The translations under genes and the position numbers were made by a program. Below, piece by piece: positions 30,899 through 38,693 of a stretch of 64,000 nt of DNA. Position 1 is the stretch's first letter, and the number at the start of each line of letters is the position of its first letter. Origin of the DNA: Streptomyces bikiniensis (GTDB lineage: Bacteria; Actinomycetota; Actinomycetes; Streptomycetales; Streptomycetaceae); contig JNWL01000034.1 in NCBI GenBank assembly GCA_000716465.1, positions 4,401 through 68,400 on the forward strand, written 5' to 3'. Below the pieces are notes generated by a model. That model saw only the letters and a program-made list of their open reading frames with translations, was not told the origin of the DNA and did not search any database.

Positions 30899-32353
30899 TC
30901 AGTCGCGCAGGGCGGCGACCGCCTCGGCGACGCGCCTGCCGTACTCCGGGTCGGCGGCGGCGAAGTGCGCGACGTTCTTCTCGACGACGTCCTCGCGGGA
31001 CACCTGGGAGAGGCTGCCGGCGATGTTGGCGACCAGACGGCCCTTCTCGTCCTCGGACATCAGGCGGTAGAGCTCGCCGGCCTGGAAGAAGTCGTCGTCC
31101 TTGACGTGCGCGGGCGTCTCGTGGGTGCCGGTCCAGCCGTGGATCGCGAGCGGCGCGGAGAGCGCGGCGTCGGTCTGGGCCGGGCCCTGGTACGAGTTGG
31201 GCTCGTAGTTCTTGTCGTGGCGCGAGCCGTTGCGGGTGGCCATGAAGCCGTCCCGGCCGTAGTTCTGCGCCGTGGTCGCCCTGGGGGCGTTGACCGGCAG
31301 CAGGGTGTGGTTCACGCCGAGGCGGTAGCGGTGGGCGTCCGCGTAGGCGAAGAGACGGCCCTGGAGCATCTTGTCCGGCGAGGGGCCGATGCCCGGGACG
31401 AAGTTGTTCGGGGAGAACGCGGCCTGCTCGACCTCGGCGAAGACGTTGTCCGGGTTGCGGTCGAGGACCAGGCGGCCCACCCGCTGGAGCGGGTAGTCGG
31501 CGTGCGGCCACACCTTGGTGAGGTCGAACGGGTTGAAGCGGTAGTCCGCGGCCTCGGCCGCCGGCATGATCTGGACGTAGAGGGTCCAGGAGGGGTTGAC
31601 GCCCCGCTCGATCGCCTGGAGCAGGTCGGTCTGGTGCGAGTTGGCGTCCTTGCCGACCAGTTCGGCGGCCTGCTCGGCGGAGAGGCTGCGGATGCCCTGG
31701 TTCGTCTTGAAGTGGTACTTGACGAAGAAGGCCTCGCCCGCCTCGTTGGTCCACTGGTAGGTGTGCGAGCCGAAGCCGTGCATGTGGCGGTACGAGGCGG
31801 GGATGCCGCGGTCGCCGAAGAGCCAGGTGATCTGGTGGGTGGACTCGGGGGAGTGCGCCCAGAAGTCCCAGACGTTGTCCGGCTCCTGCTTGCCCGTGAA
31901 CGGGTCGCGCTTCTGCGAGTGGATGAAGTCGGGGAACTTGATCGGGTCCTTGATGAAGAACACCGGGGTGTTGTTGCCGACGAGGTCGTAGTTGCCCTCC
32001 TCGGTGTAGAACTTCAGCGCGAAGCCGCGGGGGTCGCGCACCGCGTCCGCGCCGCCGAGCGAGTCGGCCACGGTGGAGAAGCGGATGAAGGTCTCGGTCC
32101 GCTTGCCGACCTCGGAGAGGAAGGCGGCCTTCGTGAAGCCGGTGACGTCGTCGGTGACCTCGAAGTACCCGTACGCGCCGGAGCCGCGGGCGTGCACCAC
32201 GCGCTCCGGGATCCGCTCACGGTTGAAGCGCGCGAGCTTCTCCAGCAGGTGCTGGTCCTGGAGGAGGAGGGGGCCACCGACGCCGGCGGTGGCGGAGTTC
32301 TGGTTGTCGGCGACGGGGGCGCCGGACTCGGTCGTAAGCACGCGCTGCGACAT
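30899..32353 (-). CDS. katA: Monofunctional haem catalase
   Basis: Degrades H2O2. 484 aa, small-subunit (clade 3) size. Distal site [16 protein letters not shown] (catalytic His) near residue 54, [33 protein letters not shown] with the catalytic Asn region, and proximal [17 protein letters not shown] with the haem-ligand Tyr near residue 337. Its promoter shares a palindrome and flanking bases with the urate-degradation promoter at 35172, so it is probably co-induced to remove H2O2 made by uricase. Divergent spacing to glxR is not shared; both lie on the minus strand. Confidence 0.95.
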   Translation of the reverse strand: MSQRVLTTESGAPVADNQNSATAGVGGPLLLQDQHLLEKLARFNRERIPERVVHARGSGAYGYFEVTDDVTGFTKAAFLSEVGKRTETFIRFSTVADSLGGADAVRDPRGFALKFYTEEGNYDLVGNNTPVFFIKDPIKFPDFIHSQKRDPFTGKQEPDNVWDFWAHSPESTHQITWLFGDRGIPASYRHMHGFGSHTYQWTNEAGEAFFVKYHFKTNQGIRSLSAEQAAELVGKDANSHQTDLLQAIERGVNPSWTLYVQIMPAAEAADYRFNPFDLTKVWPHADYPLQRVGRLVLDRNPDNVFAEVEQAAFSPNNFVPGIGPSPDKMLQGRLFAYADAHRYRLGVNHTLLPVNAPRATTAQNYGRDGFMATRNGSRHDKNYEPNSYQGPAQTDAALSAPLAIHGWTGTHETPAHVKDDDFFQAGELYRLMSEDEKGRLVANIAGSLSQVSREDVVEKNVAHFAAADPEYGRRVAEAVAALRD

Positions 32354-32422
32354 CGTGACCTTCCGTACGGGAGCTGCACTGTGTGACGGTGCCAGGAGCG
32401 TAGGTACGCCCTCCGAAAAACG

Positions 32423-32437
32423 TCAACAGTTTGTTGA
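32423..32437 (-). promoter_or_regulatory. Palindromic operator of the catalase promoter (urate-type motif)
   Basis: TCAACA-GTT-TGTTGA is a perfect inverted repeat, 70 bp before the catalase ATG. Read on the minus strand it runs directly into TTGACG, a -35 box, then T-rich bases and CGGAGGGCGT. The same elements in the same order occur at the uraD promoter. Confidence 0.75.
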
Positions 32438-32452
32438 AAATGAAGTGTGGTG

Positions 32453-32514
32453 TTCCGGTCGGCGGCGGCGCCTGGGCGCGACAGGACAGTTGTCAGCGCC
32501 GCCGCCGACCGGAA
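32453..32514. terminator. Large hairpin downstream of glxR
   Basis: A 19-bp perfect stem (TTCCGGTCGGCGGCGGCGC with its complement) around a 24-nt loop, 30 bp after the reductase stop. It separates the hyi-glxR unit from the catalase promoter just downstream. No U-run, as is common in Streptomyces. Confidence 0.8.
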
Positions 32515-32544
32515 ATCGGGGGCCCCGGGGAAGCGGGGGCGGGG

Positions 32545-33435
32545 TCAGACCTGCTGGCCGGAGAGGCGCTCGACGGCGCGCAGCAGGGCCGAGTGGTCCA
32601 GGCCGCCGTCGCCCTGCGCGCGCAGGGAGGCGACGAGCTGGGCGACGACCGCGCCGACCGGAAGGGCGGCACCCACGTTGCGGGCGGCGTCGGTGACGAT
32701 GCCCATGTCCTTGTGGTGCAGGTCGATGCGGAAGCCCGGCTTGAAGTCCCGGTTCAGGAAGTTGTCCTTCTTGCGGGTCAGCACGGTCGAGCCGGCCAGA
32801 CCGCCGTTGAGGACGTCGAGGGCCGCCTGGAGGTCCACGCCCGACTTCTCCAGGAAGACCACGGCCTCGGCGCAGGCCTGGATGTTGACCGCCACGATGA
32901 GCTGGTTGGCGGCCTTCACCGTCTGGCCGGAGCCGTGCGGGCCGCACAGCACGATCGTCTTGCCGAGGGCCTCCAGGATCGGCAGGGCCTCGTCGAAGTC
33001 GGCCTGCTCGCCGCCGACCATGATCGAGAGCACGGCCTCGATGGCGCCGGCCTCGCCGCCGGAGACCGGGGCGTCGATGACGCGGATGCCCTTCTCGGCG
33101 GCGTTCTTGGCGAGGTCGACCGAGGTCTGCGGGGTGATCGACGACATGTCGATGACCAGCGCGCCCTGCTTCGCGTTCTCCAGGATGCCCTCGGGGCCGT
33201 AGGAGATCGCCTCGACCTGCGGGGAGGCGGGCACCATCGTGATGACCACGTCGGCGTCCTTGACGGCCTCGGCGATCGAGCCCGCGGCGGTGCCGCCGGC
33301 CTTGGCGAGGCGGTCCAGCTTGTCCTGCTCCAGGGTGAAGCCGGTGACCTGGTAGCCGGCCTTGAGGAGGTTCTCGGACATGGGGGAGCCCATGATGCCG
33401 AGGCCGATCCACGCGATCTTGGGAAGGTTGCTCAT
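32545..33435 (-). CDS. glxR: 2-hydroxy-3-oxopropionate (tartronate semialdehyde) reductase
   Basis: Reduces tartronate semialdehyde from Gcl to D-glycerate with NAD(P)H. 296 aa. Rossmann motif IAWIGLGIMGSPMSENLLKAGY at the N-terminus, IDMSSITPQTS, the substrate signature DAPVSGGEAGAIEAVLSIMVGG and catalytic Lys in GSGQTVKAANQLIV. ATG at 33435 with GAGGG upstream. It follows hyi by 59 bp on the same strand and is probably read from the hyi promoter. Ends before a strong hairpin. Confidence 0.93.
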   Translation of the reverse strand: MSNLPKIAWIGLGIMGSPMSENLLKAGYQVTGFTLEQDKLDRLAKAGGTAAGSIAEAVKDADVVITMVPASPQVEAISYGPEGILENAKQGALVIDMSSITPQTSVDLAKNAAEKGIRVIDAPVSGGEAGAIEAVLSIMVGGEQADFDEALPILEALGKTIVLCGPHGSGQTVKAANQLIVAVNIQACAEAVVFLEKSGVDLQAALDVLNGGLAGSTVLTRKKDNFLNRDFKPGFRIDLHHKDMGIVTDAARNVGAALPVGAVVAQLVASLRAQGDGGLDHSALLRAVERLSGQQV

Positions 33436-33494
33436 GGTGAGGGTGCCTCTCGGAAAACTCTGGTGGTACGGGGGAGGGGGCGCGGGTCGGCCGG

Positions 33495-34328
33495 TCAGCG
33501 GGCCGCGCGGGCCTCGGCCGGGAGCCACGCGAAGGACGCGGCGGCGTCGGCGGCCTTGTACTCCAGGCCGACCCAGCCGTCGTAACCGGCCTTCTTCAGC
33601 TCGTCGAGGAGCTGCTCCAGGGGCAGGTCGCCGGTGCCCGGCGCGCCGCGGCCCGGGTTGTCCGCGATCTGCACGTGACCGGTCTTGTCCGCGTACTGCG
33701 CGATGACCGCGCTCACGTCCTCGCCGTTCATCGACAGGTGGTAGACGTCGAGCAGGAACTTGGCGTTGCCGAGTCCGGTGGCCGCGTTGACCTTGTCGAC
33801 GACCTCGATCGCGGCGGGGGCGCTCACCAGCGGGTAGAGCGGCGACTCCGGCTTGTTGAGGGTCTCGACCAGGAGGATCGCGCCGACGCGGTCGGCGGCC
33901 CGGGCGGCCAGGACCAGGTTCTCCAGGGCGAGGGAGTCCTGGATCTGCGGGTCCACGCCCTCGACGCGGTTGCCGTAGAGCGCGTTGAGCGCCTTGCAGC
34001 CGACCGAGGCGGCGAAGTCGGCGGCCACGTCGATGTTGGCGCGGAAGCGGTCCGACTCCTCACCCGGTACGGAGAGGGCCCCGCGGTCCGGGCCGGGGAG
34101 CTGCCCGGCATAGAAGTTCAGTCCCACCAGCTGGGTGCCGGCGTCCTCGAGGGCCTTCTTGAGGGCGTCGAGCTCGCTCTGCTCGGGGGTGGCGGTGTCG
34201 ATCCAGGGCCACCACAGCTCGACCGCGGTGAAGCCCGCCGCGGCGGCGGCCGCGGGGCGCTCCAGGAGCGGGAGTTCCGTGAAGAGGATCGACAGGTTCA
34301 CATCGAAGCGCTGATCGGTGTATCCCAT
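33495..34328 (-). CDS. hyi: Hydroxypyruvate isomerase family protein
   Basis: Interconverts hydroxypyruvate and tartronate semialdehyde. 277 aa TIM-barrel protein of the Hyi/xylose-isomerase-like family: FDVNLSILFTELPLLERPAAAAAAGF, VELWWPW, GLNFYAGQLPGPDRG, LLVETLNKPESPLYPL with a metal-binding Glu, LLDVYHLSMNGEDV, HVQIADNPGRGAPGTGDL and WVGLEYKA with the second Glu. First gene of the hyi-glxR pair, driven from a promoter with tandem AllR-type sites. Confidence 0.93.
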   Translation of the reverse strand: MGYTDQRFDVNLSILFTELPLLERPAAAAAAGFTAVELWWPWIDTATPEQSELDALKKALEDAGTQLVGLNFYAGQLPGPDRGALSVPGEESDRFRANIDVAADFAASVGCKALNALYGNRVEGVDPQIQDSLALENLVLAARAADRVGAILLVETLNKPESPLYPLVSAPAAIEVVDKVNAATGLGNAKFLLDVYHLSMNGEDVSAVIAQYADKTGHVQIADNPGRGAPGTGDLPLEQLLDELKKAGYDGWVGLEYKAADAAASFAWLPAEARAAR

Positions 34329-34344
34329 GAGGGGTAGGCGCTCC

Positions 34345-34380
34345 TTCCGTATAGCGGAAGTAAGTTTCTGTCTGTCGGAA
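34345..34380 (-). promoter_or_regulatory. Tandem AllR-type operators in front of hyi-glxR
   Basis: On the coding (minus) strand TTCCGACAGACAGAA and then TTCCGCTATACGGAA, separated by 6 bp (plus-strand spans 34366-34380 and 34345-34359). A TTGACA -35 box (34404-34409) and a CAACAT -10 (34380-34385) precede them with an 18-bp spacer. The sites follow the -10 as at gcl. Confidence 0.75.
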
Positions 34381-34467
34381 TGTTGCAAGCAGGTCGCCGG
34401 GCTTGTCAAGGGGTCCCCGCAGGTCCGGGGCTCCCGCGGGGCCCGGGAGGGGCCGTAGCGTGGGGTC

Positions 34468-34722
34468 ATGGTGCGTTTGAGAGTGGAGTTCACGACCGAG
34501 CCGTTCGACCTCGACGAGGCGCCGGCGCACGCGGTCGTGGCCCGTGAGGTCATCCAGTCGGCCGACCTGGACGCGGTCGACGTCGGTCCCTTCGGCAACA
34601 CGGCGGAGGGCGGCGCCGACGCGGTCCTCACCGCCGTCGACGCGCTGCTCCGCGAGTCGCTCGCGGCCGGCGCCACGCGCGTCTCGCTCCAGGTCAACGT
34701 GATCGGGGGGGACGGGAAGTGA
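34468..34722 (+). CDS. Thiamine-binding-fold small protein (MTH1187/YkoF-like)
   Basis: 84 aa, a ferredoxin-like alpha/beta protein. RVEFTTEPFDLDEAPAHAVVAREVI, AVDVGPFGNTAEGGADAVL and GATRVSLQVNVIG fit the small family that binds thiamine-like ligands in other bacteria. The stop overlaps the GTG of the helix-turn-helix gene, so the two are coupled. A regulatory or ligand-sensing role for the neighbouring HTH protein is possible but is inference. The family assignment is tentative. Confidence 0.65.
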   Translation: MVRLRVEFTTEPFDLDEAPAHAVVAREVIQSADLDAVDVGPFGNTAEGGADAVLTAVDALLRESLAAGATRVSLQVNVIGGDGK

Positions 34723-35105
34723 ACGAACACCCCCTGATCGCCGCGGTGAAGCCCCTGGTCGACGCCATGGGCGCCGAGCTGCTGGGGCCCGAGCTGGCCG
34801 AGCCCGACGACGTCGTCCTGTCCTGGGAGGGGGAGGACGTGCTCGCCGTGCGCCTCCCGCAGCTCTCGGAGTCCCTGGACCACATCCTGGCCGCGATGGA
34901 GCGGCAGCACGGGACGCCGCTCGCGGAGCTCGACCGCAAGTCCAAGCAGGAGATCGTCCGGCTCCTGGAGGCGCGCGGGGCCTTCTCCGTGCGCCACGGG
35001 GTGGAGACGGTGGCGGGCGCGCTCGGCGTCAGCCGCTTCACCGTGTACAACTACCTCAACCGCGAGACCGCCCTGAACAGGGAAAAGGCCGTCAAGGCCG
35101 ACTAG
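34719..35105 (+). CDS. YheO-type helix-turn-helix protein, candidate urate-operon regulator
   Basis: 128 aa. The C-terminal half carries a YheO-like HTH: LDRKSKQEIVRLLEARGAFSVRHGVETVAGALGVSRFTVYNYLN. The N-terminal half (HPLIAAVKPLVDAMGAELLGP) is a short unassigned region in place of the usual PAS-like domain. GTG start overlaps the previous stop. A terminator follows, then the uraD promoter, so position suggests that it controls the urate genes. No direct evidence of what it binds. Confidence 0.75.
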   Translation: MNEHPLIAAVKPLVDAMGAELLGPELAEPDDVVLSWEGEDVLAVRLPQLSESLDHILAAMERQHGTPLAELDRKSKQEIVRLLEARGAFSVRHGVETVAGALGVSRFTVYNYLNRETALNREKAVKAD

Positions 35106-35123
35106 TTGATCATGTGTGTCCAC

Positions 35124-35155
35124 AAGCCGTCGTCCGCATGTCGGGACGACGGCTT
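35124..35155 (+). terminator. Intrinsic terminator before the uraD promoter
   Basis: 12-bp perfect stem (AAGCCGTCGTCC with its complement), 8-nt loop, then TTGTG. It isolates the urate operon from the HTH gene upstream. Confidence 0.85.
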
Positions 35156-35171
35156 TTGTGTCACCGACTTT

Positions 35172-35212
35172 TCAACAAAGTGTTGACGTTGTGTTGCGGA
35201 GGGCGTTAGCTA
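35172..35212 (+). promoter_or_regulatory. uraD operon promoter with urate-type palindromic operator
   Basis: TCAACA-AAG-TGTTGA (35172-35186) is a perfect inverted repeat overlapping TTGACG (35183-35188), a -35 box; TAGCTA at 35207-35212 is a -10 with an 18-bp spacer. CGGAGGGCGT in the spacer is also present at the catalase promoter. A protein on the palindrome would cover the -35 region. Confidence 0.75.
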
Positions 35213-35260
35213 TCCGCAGCCCGTCCGACGCACAGCGAAAAACAGCCACGGAGGCTTCCC

Positions 35261-35767
35261 GTGACTTCAGGTACGACACCGGGCCTGGCCCGGTTCAACA
35301 CCTCGGCGGACAGCGAGGCCCTCGCCGCGCTCCACGAGGTGTGCTCCAGCTCGGCGTGGGGGAGCAAGATCCTCGCCCAGCGCCCGTACGCCACCGCCGA
35401 AGCCCTCTTCCTCGCCAGCGACGCCGCCATGGCCGAGCTGACCGCCGAGGACCTGGCCGAGGCGATGGCCGGGCACCCGCCGATCGGTCGTCCGAAGGCC
35501 GGGGACCCGACCTCCTCCCGCGAGCAGAGCGGGATGGCCGGCGCCTCCGAGGAGCTCAAGGCCGAGATGCTCGAACTCAACCTGGCCTACCAGGACAAGT
35601 TCGGTCATGTCTTCCTCATCTGCGCCACCGGCAGGAGCGGCGAGCAGATGCGCGACGCGGTCCGCGAGCGGATCGGCAACTCGCCCGAGACGGAGCGCGA
35701 GATCGTCCGCACCGAACTGGGCAAGATCAACCGCATCCGGCTGACCCGCCTCGCCGAAGGCGCGTAG
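35261..35767 (+). CDS. uraD: 2-oxo-4-hydroxy-4-carboxy-5-ureidoimidazoline (OHCU) decarboxylase
   Basis: Last step from urate to S-allantoin. 168 aa helical protein. FNTSADSEALAALHEVCSSSAWGSKILAQRPY, AMAGHPPIGRP with the catalytic His, EQSGMAGASEEL and LNLAYQDKFGHVFLICATGRSGEQM are the family landmarks. GTG at 35261 with CGGAGG upstream. First gene of uraD-uraH-uricase; genes are 63 and 5 bp apart. Confidence 0.94.
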   Translation: MTSGTTPGLARFNTSADSEALAALHEVCSSSAWGSKILAQRPYATAEALFLASDAAMAELTAEDLAEAMAGHPPIGRPKAGDPTSSREQSGMAGASEELKAEMLELNLAYQDKFGHVFLICATGRSGEQMRDAVRERIGNSPETEREIVRTELGKINRIRLTRLAEGA

Positions 35768-35830
35768 GCCCCGCGAAGGGCCCGCGAGCCCCGCAGAGGA
35801 CTCGTAGCAAAAGAGGAAGGGAGCTCCGCA

Positions 35831-36235
35831 ATGAGCACCGACACCACGGCCTCGGTGTCCACGCACATCCTGGACACCAGCATCGGCCGCCCCGCCGAGG
35901 GCGTCGCCATCGCCCTCGCGGCCCGCGCCGGCTCCGACGCGGAGTGGACCGCGCTCGGCGGTTCCGCCACCGACGCGGACGGACGCTGCAAGGACCTGCC
36001 GGCCCTGCCGGAGGGCACCACCCACGTACGCCTCGACTTCGAGACCGAGGCGTACTTCTCGACCCAGCACAGTGCGAAGAAGCAAGCCGAGGCGCAGCAG
36101 GACGCCCCCCGCGTAAGGGACAGCGGTGCGTTCTTCCCGGAGGTGGCGATCACCTTCGCCGTCACCCCGGGCGAGCACTACCACGTACCGCTGCTGCTCA
36201 ACCCGTTCGGCTACTCCGTATACCGAGGGAGCTAG
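35831..36235 (+). CDS. uraH: 5-hydroxyisourate hydrolase (transthyretin-like)
   Basis: Hydrolyses the uricase product 5-hydroxyisourate to OHCU. 134 aa. N-terminal STHILDTSIGRPAEGV with the catalytic His, the YHVPLLLNPFGYSVYRGS C-terminus is the enzyme hallmark (YRGS), separating it from transthyretin. A linker of charged residues (SAKKQAEAQQDAPRVRDSG) is longer than usual. Start with AAGAGGAAGGGAG upstream. Five bp separate it from uricase. Confidence 0.95.
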   Translation: MSTDTTASVSTHILDTSIGRPAEGVAIALAARAGSDAEWTALGGSATDADGRCKDLPALPEGTTHVRLDFETEAYFSTQHSAKKQAEAQQDAPRVRDSGAFFPEVAITFAVTPGEHYHVPLLLNPFGYSVYRGS

Positions 36236-36240
36236 CAGAC

Positions 36241-37164
36241 ATGCCCACGATTCTCGGCCAGAACCAGTACGGCAAAGCAGAGAACCGCGTCGTCAAGATC
36301 ACGCGGGACGGCGCCACCCACCACATCAAGGACCTGAACGTCTCCGTCGCCCTCTCCGGCGACCTCAGCGACGTCCACCTCACCGGCTCCAACGCCAACT
36401 GCCTCCCCACCGACACGACGAAGAACACCGTCTTCGCGTTCGCCAAGGAGTACGGCATCGAGTCCGCCGAGCAGTTCGGCATCCACCTCGCCCGCCACTT
36501 CGTGACGAGCCAGGAGCCGATCAAGCGCGCCCGGATCCGGATCGAGGAGTACGCCTGGGAGCGCATCGCCTCCTCCGACGCCAACTCCAAGTTCATCGGC
36601 GCCGACGAGGTCAACCACTCCTTCGCCCGCAAGGGCCAGGAGACCCGCGTCACCCAGATCACCTACGACGGCGAGAAGTGGGAGGTCATCTCCGGCCTCA
36701 AGGACCTCGTCGTCATGAACTCCACCAACTCGGAGTTCTGGGGCTACATCAAGGACCAGTACACGACCCTCCAGGAGGCGTACGACCGCATCCTGGCCAC
36801 CCAGGTGTCCGGCCGGTGGCGGTTCAACTGGACCGACGACGACCAGCGCATGCCCAACTGGGAGCGGTCCTACGAGCAGACCAGGAAGCACATGCTGGAG
36901 GCCTTCGCGGAGACCTACTCGTACTCCCTCCAGCAGACGCTCTACCAGATGGCCACCCGGATCATCAACCACCGTTCGGAGATCGACGAGGTCCGCTTCT
37001 CGCTCCCGAACAAGCACCACTTCCTGGTCGACCTCGAACCCTTCGGCCTGAAGAACGACAACGAGGTCTACTACGCCGCCGACCGCATGTACGGCCTCAT
37101 CGAGGCCACCGTCCTGCGTGACGGAGCCACGGCGCAGATCCCGGTCGACATGACCAACCTCTAA
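36241..37164 (+). CDS. pucL: Urate oxidase (uricase)
   Basis: Cofactor-free oxidation of urate to 5-hydroxyisourate and H2O2. 307 aa, standard size. Two T-fold units: GQNQYGKAENRVVKITRDG with the catalytic Lys, LPTDTTKNTVFAFAKEYG with the Thr, and MNSTNSEFWGYIKDQYTTL; then NWERSYEQTRKHMLEAFAETYSYSLQQTLYQ and LPNKHHFLVDL. H2O2 release explains the co-regulated catalase. A hairpin follows before the permease. Confidence 0.96.
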   Translation: MPTILGQNQYGKAENRVVKITRDGATHHIKDLNVSVALSGDLSDVHLTGSNANCLPTDTTKNTVFAFAKEYGIESAEQFGIHLARHFVTSQEPIKRARIRIEEYAWERIASSDANSKFIGADEVNHSFARKGQETRVTQITYDGEKWEVISGLKDLVVMNSTNSEFWGYIKDQYTTLQEAYDRILATQVSGRWRFNWTDDDQRMPNWERSYEQTRKHMLEAFAETYSYSLQQTLYQMATRIINHRSEIDEVRFSLPNKHHFLVDLEPFGLKNDNEVYYAADRMYGLIEATVLRDGATAQIPVDMTNL

Positions 37165-37180
37165 GCGGCACCTGAGTGAC

Positions 37181-37214
37181 CGGCCCCCGCCCGCCCGCAG
37201 TCGGGCGGGGGCCG
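37181..37214 (+). terminator. Hairpin between uricase and the first NCS2 permease
   Basis: CGGCCCCCGCCCG and its exact complement, 13 bp, 8-nt loop, directly before the permease ribosome site. It may end the uraD operon or lower read-through to the permease. Confidence 0.7.
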
Positions 37215-37238
37215 CACCAGACCGGAGGGAACCTTCCC

Positions 37239-38645
37239 ATGGCACAGCCTGCACAGGGGCCGGCAACCGCCGAAGGCCCGTGTTCCACCCCCTCGTCCTC
37301 CCCGGCCCCCTGCCACCCGGTGGACGAGAAGCTCCCCGCCTCGCGGCTCGTCCCCGCGGCGCTCCAGCACATCGCCGCCATGTACGCCGGCGTCGTCACC
37401 CCTCCGCTCATCATCGGCCAGGCCGTCGGCCTCGACGCGGCCGGCATGACCCGGCTCATCGCCGCCAGTCTGCTGATCGCCGGCTGCGCGACCGTCCTGC
37501 AGACCCTCGGCGCCGGACGCTTCGCCGGCAACCGGCTCCCGTTCGTCAACGCCGCCTCGTCCGCCGGCATCGCCCCGATGCTCGCCATCGCCGAGACCAG
37601 CGCCCCCGGACACCAACTGCCCGCCATCTACGGCGCGGTGATGGTCGCCGGAGTCTTCTGCCTCGCCGTAGGACCCTTCTTCGGCCGGCTCCTGCGCTTC
37701 TTCCCGCCGCTCGTCACCGGCGTCGTCATCACCCTCATCGGGGTCACCCTGATGCCCGTGCCCGTCGCCTGGGCCCAGGGCGGGGACCGGACCGCCGCCG
37801 ACTTCGGCGCCATGCGGTACCTGGCCCTCGCCGGCTTCACCCTCGTCGTCATCCTGCTCTTCCAGCGCTTCGGCAAGGGCTTCGTCAAGCAGATCGCCCT
37901 GCTCCTCGGCCTCCTCATCGGCACCCTCGCCGCGATCCCCTTCGGGATGGCCGACTTCGGCGCCCTGCGCGAGGCACCCGTCGCCGCCCTGCCCGCCCCC
38001 TTCGCCTTCGGCGCCCCCGAGTTCCAGCCCGCCGCGATCCTCTCCCTGTGCATCGTGATGCTGGTCCTGATGACCGAGTCCAGCGCCGGGATGCTCGCCC
38101 TCGGCGAGATCTGCGAGCGGCGCACCGACGGCCGGACCATCACCCGCGGCCTGCGCACCGACGGCATCGCCACCCTCCTCGGCCCCGTCTTCGGCGGCTT
38201 CCCGACCTCGGCCTTCGCCCAGAACGTCGGCGTCGTCTCGCTGACCCGGGTCCGCTCCCGGTACGTGGTCGCCACCGCCGGCTGCGCCCTGCTCGTCCTC
38301 GGCGCCTTCCCGGTCCTCGGCGCGGTCGTCTCCACGGTCCCGATGCCCGTCCTCGGCGGCGCCGGCATCGTCCTCTTCGGCTCGATCGCGGTCAGCGGCA
38401 TCCGCACCCTCTCGGAAGCCGGACTCGACGACAGCTCCAACATCATCCTGGTCGCCGTCGCGCTCGGAGCGGGCATCATCCCGCTCGCCGCCCCCACCTT
38501 CTACGCCGACTTCCCGGCCTGGGCGCAGACCGTGCTCGGCTCCGGCATCAGCGCGGGCGCGCTCGTCGCCGTCCTGCTCAACCTGTTCTTCCACCATCTC
38601 GGCACCCGGAGCCGTCACACGGCCCCGGCACTCAAATCCTCCTAG
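37239..38645 (+). CDS. NCS2-family purine permease
   Basis: 468-aa nucleobase:cation symporter. ALQHIAAMYAGVVTPPLIIGQAVGL starts TM1-2, FVNAASSAGIAPM lies in the early core, VMLVLMTESSAGMLALGEI (QH and E motifs region) and AFAQNVGVVSLTRVRSRYV is the NCS2 signature. GVVITLIGVTLMPV is typical of xanthine/urate carriers. ATG at 37239 is chosen for GGAGGG upstream; the frame opens 63 bp earlier. Likely imports urate, xanthine or related purines for the neighbouring enzymes. Confidence 0.92.
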   Translation: MAQPAQGPATAEGPCSTPSSSPAPCHPVDEKLPASRLVPAALQHIAAMYAGVVTPPLIIGQAVGLDAAGMTRLIAASLLIAGCATVLQTLGAGRFAGNRLPFVNAASSAGIAPMLAIAETSAPGHQLPAIYGAVMVAGVFCLAVGPFFGRLLRFFPPLVTGVVITLIGVTLMPVPVAWAQGGDRTAADFGAMRYLALAGFTLVVILLFQRFGKGFVKQIALLLGLLIGTLAAIPFGMADFGALREAPVAALPAPFAFGAPEFQPAAILSLCIVMLVLMTESSAGMLALGEICERRTDGRTITRGLRTDGIATLLGPVFGGFPTSAFAQNVGVVSLTRVRSRYVVATAGCALLVLGAFPVLGAVVSTVPMPVLGGAGIVLFGSIAVSGIRTLSEAGLDDSSNIILVAVALGAGIIPLAAPTFYADFPAWAQTVLGSGISAGALVAVLLNLFFHHLGTRSRHTAPALKSS

Positions 38646-38693
38646 GGTCCTGCCGTGCCCACACCACCCCCGAGGAATGAAGGAAGCACCGCC

